Assembly (NCBI GenBank): GCA_001871685.1
Contig: MNVK01000010.1
Span: forward strand, 1 to 35,111
Source: Nitrospirae bacterium CG1_02_44_142
GTDB lineage: Bacteria > Nitrospirota > Thermodesulfovibrionia > Thermodesulfovibrionales > UBA1546
Reading direction: 5' to 3'
DNA length: 35,111 bases
Numbering within the stretch: the first letter of the stretch is position 1; each line of letters opens with the position of its first letter. The notes beneath the pieces are model-generated. The model was given only the letters and a program-made list of their open reading frames with translations, was not told the DNA's origin and did not search any database. The translations under genes were made by a program, and so were the position numbers. Positions 22,835-29,111 of the stretch are shown here, one piece after another.

Positions 22835-23022
22835 TTGCTGTTGCTGAACCCTTTGAGCGGCATCAGAGAATTTTTAGTAACAAATCTCGGTGAAGTGGAG
22901 GATAAGCAATTTCAACTGTCTGAGTTCCGAAAGCCTTCGGAACGAGTTTTGAAATTGCCCGCAACGAGCCATAGATTTGTCAAAAAGTCTCTGCAGAAAG
23001 CGAAGAGGGGACAGCAACAGCA
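22835..23022. repeat. Long imperfect palindromic element (MITE-like)
   Basis: Nested inverted repeats fill the gap between polX and tRNA-Leu: outer TGCTGTTGCTG (22835-22845) with CAGCAACAGCA (23012-23022); a middle ACAAATCT/AGATTTGT pair; CAATTTCAA (22907-22915) with TTGAAATTG (22949-22957); and a core GTTCCGAA (22924-22931) with TTCGGAAC (22936-22943). No protein is credible here. A non-coding mobile repeat or structured RNA would both fit. Confidence 0.75.
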
Positions 23023-23036
23023 TAGTTTAAATCAAA

Positions 23037-23123
23037 TGGTGCCGAAGGCGGGATTTGAACCCGCACAGCCTTTCGACCACTAGACCCTGAACCTAGCGCG
23101 TCTGCCAGTTCCGCCACTTCGGC
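23037..23123 (-). tRNA. tRNA-Leu(CAG)
   Basis: Acceptor GCCGAAG pairs with CTTCGGC, followed by discriminator A and an encoded CCA. The anticodon loop TTCAGGG carries CAG, closed by CTAGG/TCTAG with a terminal G-U. A long variable arm (TGGTCGAAAGGCTGT region) and T-loop GGTTCAAATCC mark it as a class II tRNA. Confidence 0.95.
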
Positions 23124-23130
23124 TTTTAGT

Positions 23131-23140
23131 ATTATATAAT
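23131..23140. promoter_or_regulatory. Palindromic -10 shared by tRNA-Leu and the hydrolase gene
   Basis: ATTATATAAT reads TATAAT on both strands. On the minus strand it ends 7 nt before G1 of tRNA-Leu, implying almost no 5' leader. On the plus strand it lies 31 nt before the hydrolase ATG. No good -35 is seen on either side. Confidence 0.4.
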
Positions 23141-23171
23141 ATTCCGTAGAAGCGATGCAGCATATGTAATT

Positions 23172-24005
23172 ATGGAAATAAAGACAAAAAGGATGCTTTA
23201 CACAATTCTCATCGGGCTGGCTCTTGGTTATCTGCTCCTTATCGGTTTTGTTTATCTGAGGCAGGGCAGCATGGTTTATTATCCGACAAAGGAAATAGAG
23301 GGAACGCCTGCGGACATAGGCTTGAAATATGAAGAGATTACTCTGAAGACAAAGGACAGCGTTAATCTCTCGGCCTGGTATGTGCCGGCAAAGGATGAGC
23401 GCGGGGTTGTGCTTTTCTGCCACGGGAATGCAGGCAATATTTCACACCGTCTGGATTCTATCCGCATATTCCATGATTTAGGACTCAGTGTTTTTATATT
23501 TGATTACAGGGGCTATGGAAGAAGTGAAGGCTCAGCAACAGAAAAAGGGACGTATCTTGATGCAGAATCAGCATGGGAATATCTTGTTAATGTGAAAGGT
23601 GCGCGCCCTGAAAAGATTATATTGTTCGGACGCTCTTTGGGAAGCGCTGTTGCGGCAGAGCTTGCGCTCAAGCATAAAGCAGCGGGCATTATAATTGAAT
23701 CAGGGTTTAAGACTATCCCCGCTCTTGGAGCAAAATTTTTTCCGTATCTCCCGTTAAGATTAATCAGCCGCTTCCAATATTCAACCATTGATAAGGTGGG
23801 CATGATTAAGATGCCGAAACTTTTTATCCACAGCCCGCAGGACGAGATGATTCCTTATGAGCACGGCGCTGCGCTTTTTAAAAATGCGACAGAGCCGAAG
23901 GAATTCCTTCAGATAACAGGCGGGCACAACGAAGGCTTTCTGACATCAGGGAAGATTTACACAGAGGGATTGGGCAGGTTTATCGCAAAAGCCATAAGCC
24001 CCTAA
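23172..24005 (+). CDS. Membrane-anchored alpha/beta hydrolase (BEM46/ABHD13-like)
   Basis: A 277-residue protein. An N-terminal membrane helix (about residues 9-28) is followed by an alpha/beta hydrolase domain: oxyanion region CHGNAGN, DYRGYGRSEG, nucleophile elbow GRSLGSA (Ser), late Asp in HSPQDEMIPYEHG and His in TGGHNEGF. All three catalytic residues are present. It is likely a periplasm- or membrane-facing serine hydrolase with unknown ester or peptide substrate. It sits alone between two tRNA genes, and the ATG lacks a Shine-Dalgarno. Confidence 0.88.
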   Translation: MEIKTKRMLYTILIGLALGYLLLIGFVYLRQGSMVYYPTKEIEGTPADIGLKYEEITLKTKDSVNLSAWYVPAKDERGVVLFCHGNAGNISHRLDSIRIFHDLGLSVFIFDYRGYGRSEGSATEKGTYLDAESAWEYLVNVKGARPEKIILFGRSLGSAVAAELALKHKAAGIIIESGFKTIPALGAKFFPYLPLRLISRFQYSTIDKVGMIKMPKLFIHSPQDEMIPYEHGAALFKNATEPKEFLQITGGHNEGFLTSGKIYTEGLGRFIAKAISP

Positions 24006-24013
24006 AAATATTC

Positions 24014-24111
24014 TGGCGGGAGCGTGTGGGAATCGAACCCACCCTTCCGGTTTGTGGCCGGAAACACCGGCTTTGAAGGCCGGGAGGGACACCAGAACCC
24101 TATGCACTCCC
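24014..24111 (-). tRNA. selC: tRNA-Sec(UCA), selenocysteine
   Basis: A 98-nt gene with encoded GCCA end. The anticodon loop CTTCAAA holds UCA, closed by CCGGC/GCCGG. The extended acceptor arm (GGGAGTGC against ACGCTCCC), six-base D-stem and very long variable arm (TTTCCGGCC...GGAAGGG region) are diagnostic of bacterial tRNA-Sec. The host should therefore also encode SelA, SelB and SelD outside this window. Confidence 0.96.
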
Positions 24112-24127
24112 AATGTTGATTATTTTA

Positions 24128-24241
24128 TCAGAACGGCGGGTTAATTTGTAGTTCTAATTCTTTAAACGCGTCATCATGCGCCTGGAGCTCTTTTTGGGTG
24201 TAATAATATTCTTCCTCAGCCGCATTGCGTTTATCATCCAA
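24128..24241 (-). CDS. Possible 37-residue small ORF downstream of uvrB
   Basis: A frame from TTG to TGA on the minus strand encodes an acidic, Glu/Tyr-rich peptide (core AAEEEYYYTQKELQAHDD, end INPPF). Composition looks coding, but no Shine-Dalgarno is present and an in-frame TAA lies just upstream. It may be a small protein or the remaining tail of a lost gene. Not recognised. Confidence 0.25.
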   Translation of the reverse strand: MDDKRNAAEEEYYYTQKELQAHDDAFKELELQINPPF

Positions 24242-24283
24242 TGATGAAGATTATTGCATAGTTCAGGTCTTCGGGTGAGGATT

Positions 24284-26275
24284 TTATTTTATTCCTATCT
24301 CAATCATCTTATTTTTTATCTCTTTAATTCTGTCCCTTATTGCCGCTGCTCGTTCAAAATCAAGTTTCTTGGCAGCCTCTTTCATCTCCCCCTCAAGCCT
24401 TTTAAGCGTTTCATCGTCATATCCGTATTCTGCCTTTTCCTCTGCCGTGACAGGCACTGTCCAGTAATCCGATTCATAGATGGAGCTTAATATATCCTTT
24501 ATATTGCTTTTGACGGTTTCAGGTGTAATATTCATATCTCTGTTGTATCTTGTCTGTATATTCCTCCTCCTGTTTGTCTCATCCAGAGTCCTTTTTATAG
24601 AGCTCGTTATTTTGTCTGCATACAGAATTGCTTCTCCATTTATATGCCTTGCCGCACGGCCTACGGTCTGTATCAAAGAGCGCTCTGAACGGAGAAAGCC
24701 TTCTTTGTCGGCGTCCAATATCGCAACCAGCGACACCTCGGGAATGTCCAGCCCTTCCCTGAGGAGGTTTACTCCTATAAGCACGTCAAATTCCCCGAGT
24801 CTCAGGTCCCTTATTATCTCAACACGCTTAAGCGTATCTATGTCTGAATGCAGGTATCTCACTCTTATCCCGAGATTGGCATAGTAGTCGGCTAAATCCT
24901 CCGCCATTTTTTTTGTAAGCGTTGTAACAAGCACGCGCTCGCTATCTGCCGCTCTCTTCCTTATTTCCTCTAACAAGTCGTCAACCTGAGACGATATGGG
25001 TTTTACTGTTATTTTCGGGTCAATAAGTCCTGTGGGCCTTATAATCTGCTCTATAACCCTTCCTTCTGAGTTTTCTATTTCATACTGCCCCGGTGTGGCA
25101 GAGACATAGATGGCCTGTTTTATTCTGTGTTCAAATTCCATAAAGGTCAGAGGCCTGTTGTCAAGAGCTGAGGGCAGCCTGAATCCGTAATCAGCGAGCG
25201 TCTGTTTTCTTGAGCGGTCGCCTGCATACATGCCTCCTATCTGGGGGACAGTTGCATGGGACTCGTCTATTACAATCAGAAAGTCTTCGGGGAAATAGTC
25301 AATAAGTGTGTATGGCGGCTCTCCCGCAGCCCTTCCGCTCAGATGCCTTGAATAGTTTTCAATGCCGTGGCAGTAGCCGAATTCCCTGAGCATCTCAAGG
25401 TCAAACCTGGTCCTCTGCTCAATCCGCCGCGCCTCAACGATTTTCTTTTCCTTCAAGAAAAATTCAATCCTCTCGTTCATCTCAGTCTCTATACACTTTA
25501 AAGCAGGCTCAAGCTTTTCCCTTGGGGTTATCCAGTGGCTGTTCGGGAACAGCGCAATCTTCTCAAGCCTACCCGTTCTTTCGCCTGTCAGGTTGTCAAA
25601 TTCATTGATTGCATCAATATCGCTGCCGAAGAACTCAATCCTTACCGCCTTATCAAGAGAAAAGGGCGGATAGACTTCCACAGTATCCCCCCTTACCCTG
25701 AAGGTCCCCCTCCTGAAGTCCGCATCAGCGCGCGCATACTGCATCTCAACAAGCCTTTTCAGCAGCTCATCTCTCTCTGTATGCATCCCTTCCTCTATCG
25801 TAAGATGCATGTTCATATAATCCTCCGGCGAACCGATGCCGTATATGCAAGAAACTGACGCAACAATGATTGTGTCTCTTCTTTCAAGCGCTGCCCTTGT
25901 TGCTGAATGCCGCAGCCTGTCTATGTCGTCGTTTATTGAGGAATCCTTTGCTATATATGTGTCAGTGGTAGGAATATAAGCCTCGGGCTGATAGTAGTCA
26001 TAATAGCTCACAAAAAACTCTACTGCATTTTCCGGAAATAACTCCTTGAACTCGCCGTAAAGCTGTGCGGCAAGTGTCTTGTTATGAGCTATGACAAGAG
26101 CGGGCCTGTTCACATTTGCAATGATATTTGCTATTGTGAATGTCTTGCCCGAGCCTGTTACTCCGAGAAGCGTCTGATGCTTCAGCTTTTTTCCTATGCC
26201 GTTGGTAAGTTCTTTTATTGCGTTGGGCTGGTCGCCTTTTGGCGTGAGAACTGTGGAGATTCTGAAATTGTCCAT
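24284..26275 (-). CDS. uvrB: Excinuclease ABC subunit B
   Basis: About 663 residues. Visible: Walker A GVTGSGKT, damage-binding beta-hairpin SYYDYYQPEAYIP, ASVSCIYGIGSPEDY, Walker B IVIDESHAT, helicase motifs VLVTTLTKKMAEDL and LLREGLDIPEVSLVAILDADKEGF, QTVGRAARH, and the C-terminal UVR domain (LEGEMKEAAKKLDFERAAAIRDR) that contacts UvrC. UvrB verifies DNA damage in nucleotide excision repair. The ATG at 26275 (MDNFRISTVLTPKGDQP) fits the family better than an in-frame ATG 30 nt upstream; a -10-like TAGAAT (26281-26286) ends 5 nt before it, which implies a leaderless message. Confidence 0.97.
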   Translation of the reverse strand: MDNFRISTVLTPKGDQPNAIKELTNGIGKKLKHQTLLGVTGSGKTFTIANIIANVNRPALVIAHNKTLAAQLYGEFKELFPENAVEFFVSYYDYYQPEAYIPTTDTYIAKDSSINDDIDRLRHSATRAALERRDTIIVASVSCIYGIGSPEDYMNMHLTIEEGMHTERDELLKRLVEMQYARADADFRRGTFRVRGDTVEVYPPFSLDKAVRIEFFGSDIDAINEFDNLTGERTGRLEKIALFPNSHWITPREKLEPALKCIETEMNERIEFFLKEKKIVEARRIEQRTRFDLEMLREFGYCHGIENYSRHLSGRAAGEPPYTLIDYFPEDFLIVIDESHATVPQIGGMYAGDRSRKQTLADYGFRLPSALDNRPLTFMEFEHRIKQAIYVSATPGQYEIENSEGRVIEQIIRPTGLIDPKITVKPISSQVDDLLEEIRKRAADSERVLVTTLTKKMAEDLADYYANLGIRVRYLHSDIDTLKRVEIIRDLRLGEFDVLIGVNLLREGLDIPEVSLVAILDADKEGFLRSERSLIQTVGRAARHINGEAILYADKITSSIKRTLDETNRRRNIQTRYNRDMNITPETVKSNIKDILSSIYESDYWTVPVTAEEKAEYGYDDETLKRLEGEMKEAAKKLDFERAAAIRDRIKEIKNKMIEIGIK

Positions 26276-26321
26276 AGGAAATTCTAACCCGAATGATGCA
26301 GACATTGCACGTCCGAAACTT

Positions 26322-26504
26322 TCCCCAAATCCCGATTTAGACTTGCTCCCGGCGCGTCTTTGCTGTCATTGCGAGAACCCGAAGGGTTCTCGCAATCTTT
26401 CTGCAAAGGCTTGAGATTGACCTTCACCCCAAAAAGTCTTTGACTTTTTGGGGACCCCGGCTTCGCTTCGCTCGCAATGACAATTTCTATATCGGGATTC
26501 GGGC
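26322..26504. repeat. Nested palindromic repeat element upstream of uvrB
   Basis: Outer arms AAATCCCGATTTAGA-like (26327-26341) and TCTATATCGGGATT (26486-26499). Middle terminal repeats TGTCATTGCGAG (26364-26375) and CTCGCAATGACA (26471-26482), perfect over 12 bp. Two inner hairpins: a 13-bp stem at 26368-26396 and a 12-bp stem at 26427-26453. The TCATTGCGAG end recurs at 33921. It fills the divergent gap between uvrB and the sulfur-relay operon; no gene is seen in it. Confidence 0.85.
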
Positions 26505-26516
26505 TTTCTAACGGGG

Positions 26517-26546
26517 TTGACAAATTGGCAAATAACTTGGTATAAA
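26517..26546 (+). promoter_or_regulatory. Promoter of the dsrHEF-tusA operon
   Basis: TTGACA (26517-26522), 18 bp, TATAAA (26541-26546), the closest match to sigma-70 consensus in the window. The transcript would start near 26553, about 50 nt before the first ATG. The -35 overlaps the end of the TTTCTAACGGGGTT repeat relic. Confidence 0.7.
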
Positions 26547-26602
26547 ATACAACTCTGTGGGAAATTTTCTTTAGAAAAAATCTAACTATGGGAGGGAGCG
26601 GC

Positions 26603-26899
26603 ATGAAATTAGCTGTATTTGTCAGCGATTTTAAATTGGCAAGTGATACGCTGGACAGATTAAAGGCTGATAAACTTGGCATTATATTTGTGGCAAACGG
26701 CGTTTATCACGCAACTACCAAAGAAAACGGTAAAGCGTCTCATCTGCTTGAGAAAACACCAAACCTGTATGCAATGTCCGAGGATATACAGACAAGAGGG
26801 ATGAAGGATGCGGATGTTGACAAGCGAGTAAGGGTTGTGAATTACGGCGATGTGGTGGACCTTATCTTTAACGAATACGATAAAACAGCTTGGCTTTAG
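26603..26899 (+). CDS. DsrH/TusB-like sulfur-relay protein
   Basis: A 98-residue protein. VANGVYHAT, then NLYAMSEDIQTRGM and VNYGDVVDLIFNEYDKTAWL match the DsrH/TusB fold and its conserved ends. The ATG at 26603 is used because GGGAGG lies 7 nt before it; an in-frame ATG at 26588 sits upstream of that Shine-Dalgarno. In the TusBCD/DsrEFH hexamer this subunit is structural or a minor sulfur carrier. This copy has no cysteine at all, so it cannot carry a persulfide itself. First gene of a four-gene operon. Confidence 0.82.
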   Translation: MKLAVFVSDFKLASDTLDRLKADKLGIIFVANGVYHATTKENGKASHLLEKTPNLYAMSEDIQTRGMKDADVDKRVRVVNYGDVVDLIFNEYDKTAWL

Positions 26900-26909
26900 G
26901 AGGTAGAAG

Positions 26910-27269
26910 ATGGCGACTTTAACTATAGGATGTTTTCCGGGACTTGTGGGCAATATGACTTATGACTTTGCCTTGAAACTTGCCGAGGCCGCAGTAAATA
27001 AAGGGCATAAAGTGAATATCTGGTTTTCGGGCAACGCAGTCGGTTCTGTCAAGGCGCATCAGAAGCACTTAAAAGACTACTCAACAGGCGAGAAACATTT
27101 AAAGGCGCTTATTGAAAAGGGCGTGGAAATATGCACATGCGAGGCTTGCACAGTGGCAAGGGGCATTCAGAAACCTGAAGGCATAGAGAAGGTGCAGTGG
27201 AATGCCATGCACTGGTATCTCGCAAAGATACATGCCTCGGACAGAGTCCTTCAGATAGGAGGCGAATAA
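26910..27269 (+). CDS. DsrE/TusD-like sulfur-relay protein
   Basis: A 119-residue DsrE-family protein. The segment GVEICTCEACTVARGI holds three cysteines (75, 77, 80). C77 is 7 residues before the Arg-Gly pair, the spacing of the active persulfide Cys of TusD/DsrE. It accepts sulfane sulfur from TusA or hands it on, as part of the alpha2beta2gamma2 complex with the DsrF- and DsrH-like neighbours. AGGAGG precedes the ATG, and its stop is next to the following gene's ATG. The two extra cysteines near the active one are notable. Confidence 0.85.
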   Translation: MATLTIGCFPGLVGNMTYDFALKLAEAAVNKGHKVNIWFSGNAVGSVKAHQKHLKDYSTGEKHLKALIEKGVEICTCEACTVARGIQKPEGIEKVQWNAMHWYLAKIHASDRVLQIGGE

Positions 27270-27270
27270 G

Positions 27271-27681
27271 ATGGGTGATGTAAAACTTGCTTATATAGTA
27301 CAAAAACCTCAGTACAAAGGTGAGACGTCAAGGCTTGCGATAACACATGCGATAGCTTATCAGACTGTTGAAATACTGCTTGACGATGGCGATACCGTAA
27401 CGCCGACATTGTGTTTTATAGGCGAAGGGGTGCTGGGGCTTCAAAAGGGGCAGAAGGCAATGGACTTCTACGGCATAACGAGCACGGAGACCCATATTAA
27501 AAATTGTCTCCTTGTGGACCTGGATGTGCTTGTCTGCAAAGAAGACCTTGCTAAATACGGCATAACCGAGGATTTAATGCCTGATGCCGATGAGATGGGA
27601 GCTGACAAGAAGATAAGAGTTGCGCCGTTTTCTGAGATACAGAAAGCAATGGAAGACGCAAAACACATATTATTCTTTTAA
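27271..27681 (+). CDS. DsrF/TusC-like sulfur-relay protein
   Basis: A 136-residue DsrE/F-fold protein. VKLAYIVQKPQYKGETSRLAITHAIAYQTVEI, then LCFIGEGVLGL and the C-terminal VRVA-type strand (KIRVAPFSEI) fit TusC/DsrF. It starts 1 nt after the stop of the DsrE-like gene, so it is tightly coupled to it. It would be the third subunit of the hexameric sulfur-transfer complex. The DsrF assignment over other DsrE-family members rests partly on operon position. Confidence 0.75.
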   Translation: MGDVKLAYIVQKPQYKGETSRLAITHAIAYQTVEILLDDGDTVTPTLCFIGEGVLGLQKGQKAMDFYGITSTETHIKNCLLVDLDVLVCKEDLAKYGITEDLMPDADEMGADKKIRVAPFSEIQKAMEDAKHILFF

Positions 27682-27700
27682 ATAAAAAAGGAGGTTTAAA

Positions 27701-27952
27701 ATGGGTGAACTTAGCAGCAAAACACCGGACCAGGTGCTTGATGTATTGGGCAGGGTATGTCCCTATCCGTTAGTGCTGGCAAAAAAAGCAGTTGAGAAAA
27801 TGTCAAGCGGACAGATATTGAAGATACTCTGTGATGCGCCTGCGTCAGCAGAAGATTCTCTTCCAAAATGGTCTGAAAAGCAGGGCCATAAGTTTGAGTC
27901 GGTAAAAGACGAGGCTAAAGGCTCCTGGGATATTTATATCCAGAAGGGTTAA
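27701..27952 (+). CDS. tusA: TusA-family sulfur carrier
   Basis: An 83-residue TusA protein. The signature VLGRVCPYPLVLAKKAVEKM holds the CPxP motif with the persulfide-forming Cys at the start of the helix. AAGGAGG precedes the ATG. TusA moves sulfur between cysteine desulfurase or rhodanese and DsrE/TusD; in dissimilatory sulfur metabolism it works with DsrEFH. The final residues GSWDIYIQKG match the family's last strand. Last gene of the operon, followed by a strong terminator. Confidence 0.92.
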   Translation: MGELSSKTPDQVLDVLGRVCPYPLVLAKKAVEKMSSGQILKILCDAPASAEDSLPKWSEKQGHKFESVKDEAKGSWDIYIQKG

Positions 27953-27966
27953 GGTTTTCTGATTTA

Positions 27967-28003
27967 AAAGGGGGTGAAATTCTTGGATTTCACCCCCTTT
28001 TTT
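27967..28003 (+). terminator. Rho-independent terminator after tusA
   Basis: A perfect 14-bp stem, AAAGGGGGTGAAAT (27967-27980) with ATTTCACCCCCTTT (27987-28000), 6-nt loop TCTTGG, running into a T tract. It ends the sulfur-relay operon. Confidence 0.92.
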
Positions 28004-28061
28004 GTTTTCTCGCTTAAACCAATCCTGCCTATTGCTGCCTTAGAGAATCCAATAAAATATT

Positions 28062-28089
28062 TTGAATAATAACCCAACAGCAGTATAAT
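28062..28089 (+). promoter_or_regulatory. Promoter of the universal stress protein gene
   Basis: TTGAAT (28062-28067), 16 bp, TATAAT (28084-28089). The -10 ends 6 nt before the ATG, so transcription should start at the start codon. Confidence 0.65.
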
Positions 28090-28095
28090 CTATGT

Positions 28096-28935
28096 ATGTA
28101 TAAAAGAATTCTTACCGCAGTAAATGAGCACCTTAACTCAGAGGTTACCGCGCGGTATGCAATGAATCTTGCAAGGGTAAGCGGGGCGCGGCTTTATCTC
28201 TGTTTTGTTGCTGAGAAAGGAATGGCAGCTTCCACAATTGACAGGGCGGAGGAAGCGATGAAGCGCATATTCATTGAAGCGGGGGAAATTGGCATAGAGA
28301 TAGAGGCTGTAACAGAGACAGGAGACCCCGTGAAAAAAATAAGCGAACTTGTAAGAGGCGAGAGGATAGATATTGTCTTTGCCTCAACAAGAAAGGAAGA
28401 TATTGAAAGGAGGTTTTATGCCGGCACTATTGCGAGACGGCTTTCTCTCAGCCTTCCCTGTTCCACAGCTATTGTCAGAGTAGTGCACACAGGCAGGATA
28501 CGCCCGAGAGAGATACTTGTCCCCCTCAAGGCGAGGATTGACCATGTTCAAGAAAGGGCATATTTTACGGCAAAGCTCGCTCAGGCATTCGGCTCAAAGG
28601 TCTTTCTATTCCACTCTCCTGAAGCGGCGTCAAAATTTTTTCATGGAGAAATTCATCTAACGCCGCTTGAATGGGAAGAGAAACTCCCCGATGATATATC
28701 GGACTTTATGGAGTATATGCAGAAATACAGGATTGCACATGCGGGGAGGTCTGTTCCGGGAAGCACAGGCAGGGTGATTGCGATAGAGGCCTTCTCTAAA
28801 AGGCATGACCTTATAATAATGGGGGCCAGCCGGAGGAGCATGCTGAGTTCTATATTAAAAGGCAATCCTGTTGAGGAAGTGCTGAGAGAAACGCCCTGCG
28901 ATATGATAATACTAAAGCCGCGAGTTTCTATATAG
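28096..28935 (+). CDS. Tandem-domain universal stress protein (UspA family)
   Basis: A 279-residue protein with two Usp domains. Domain 1 (about residues 1-130) opens with YKRILTAVNEHLNSEVTARYAMNLA. Domain 2 (about 135-279) runs from REILVPLKARIDHVQERAYFTAKLAQ to LIIMGASRRSMLSSILKGNPVEEVLRETPCDMIILKP, whose G-x2-S...G-N/S loop fits ATP binding. Such proteins help survival under stress. There is no Shine-Dalgarno; the TATAAT box ends 6 nt before the ATG, pointing to a leaderless mRNA. A palindromic repeat element begins at its stop codon. Confidence 0.88.
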   Translation: MYKRILTAVNEHLNSEVTARYAMNLARVSGARLYLCFVAEKGMAASTIDRAEEAMKRIFIEAGEIGIEIEAVTETGDPVKKISELVRGERIDIVFASTRKEDIERRFYAGTIARRLSLSLPCSTAIVRVVHTGRIRPREILVPLKARIDHVQERAYFTAKLAQAFGSKVFLFHSPEAASKFFHGEIHLTPLEWEEKLPDDISDFMEYMQKYRIAHAGRSVPGSTGRVIAIEAFSKRHDLIIMGASRRSMLSSILKGNPVEEVLRETPCDMIILKPRVSI

Positions 28936-29097
28936 ACATGGACGGCATAACATTTTCGCTCATTCTCGCCCCGAGCTGCTCGGGACTCCGAGGGCTTTTG
29001 CCTTTACCCCCCTTAAATTCCCCCCTTGCCAAGGGGGGATATAGAGGGGTGGAATATCGGCAAAAGAATCCGCTCAAATGCCATGCCGTCCATGTCT
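28934..29097. repeat. MITE-like inverted-repeat element between usp and the ATPase gene
   Basis: Perfect 15-bp terminal inverted repeats AGACATGGACGGCAT (28934-28948) and ATGCCGTCCATGTCT (29083-29097), with similarity continuing inward about 20 bp. Inside are a CCCGAGCTGCTCGGG hairpin and a C/G-tract hairpin (29006-29050) of the family inserted in metG. The left end overlaps the usp stop codon. No coding capacity. Confidence 0.85.
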
Positions 29098-29111
29098 TAG
29101 GTTTATAGCAT

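Noticed and set aside
22823..23083. An 86-residue open frame between polX and the tRNA-Leu gene
   Set aside because: It is a read-through of the nested palindrome and runs into the tRNA; there is no credible start signal.
22980..23423. A 147-residue frame on the minus strand
   Set aside because: It translates the tRNA-Leu gene and the antisense of the hydrolase; the AEVAELADALGSGSSGRKA stretch is the well-known false peptide of tRNA-Leu genes.
26364..26482. Possible CRISPR array because of repeated hairpins
   Set aside because: Inverted rather than direct repeats, no regular spacers and no cas genes.
26284..26682. A 132-residue minus-strand frame upstream of uvrB
   Set aside because: It is made of the palindromic repeat element and the antisense of the DsrH-like gene.
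28934..29097. A riboswitch in front of the ATPase gene
   Set aside because: The structure is explained by terminal inverted repeats and a dispersed hairpin family; no known aptamer motif was recognised.
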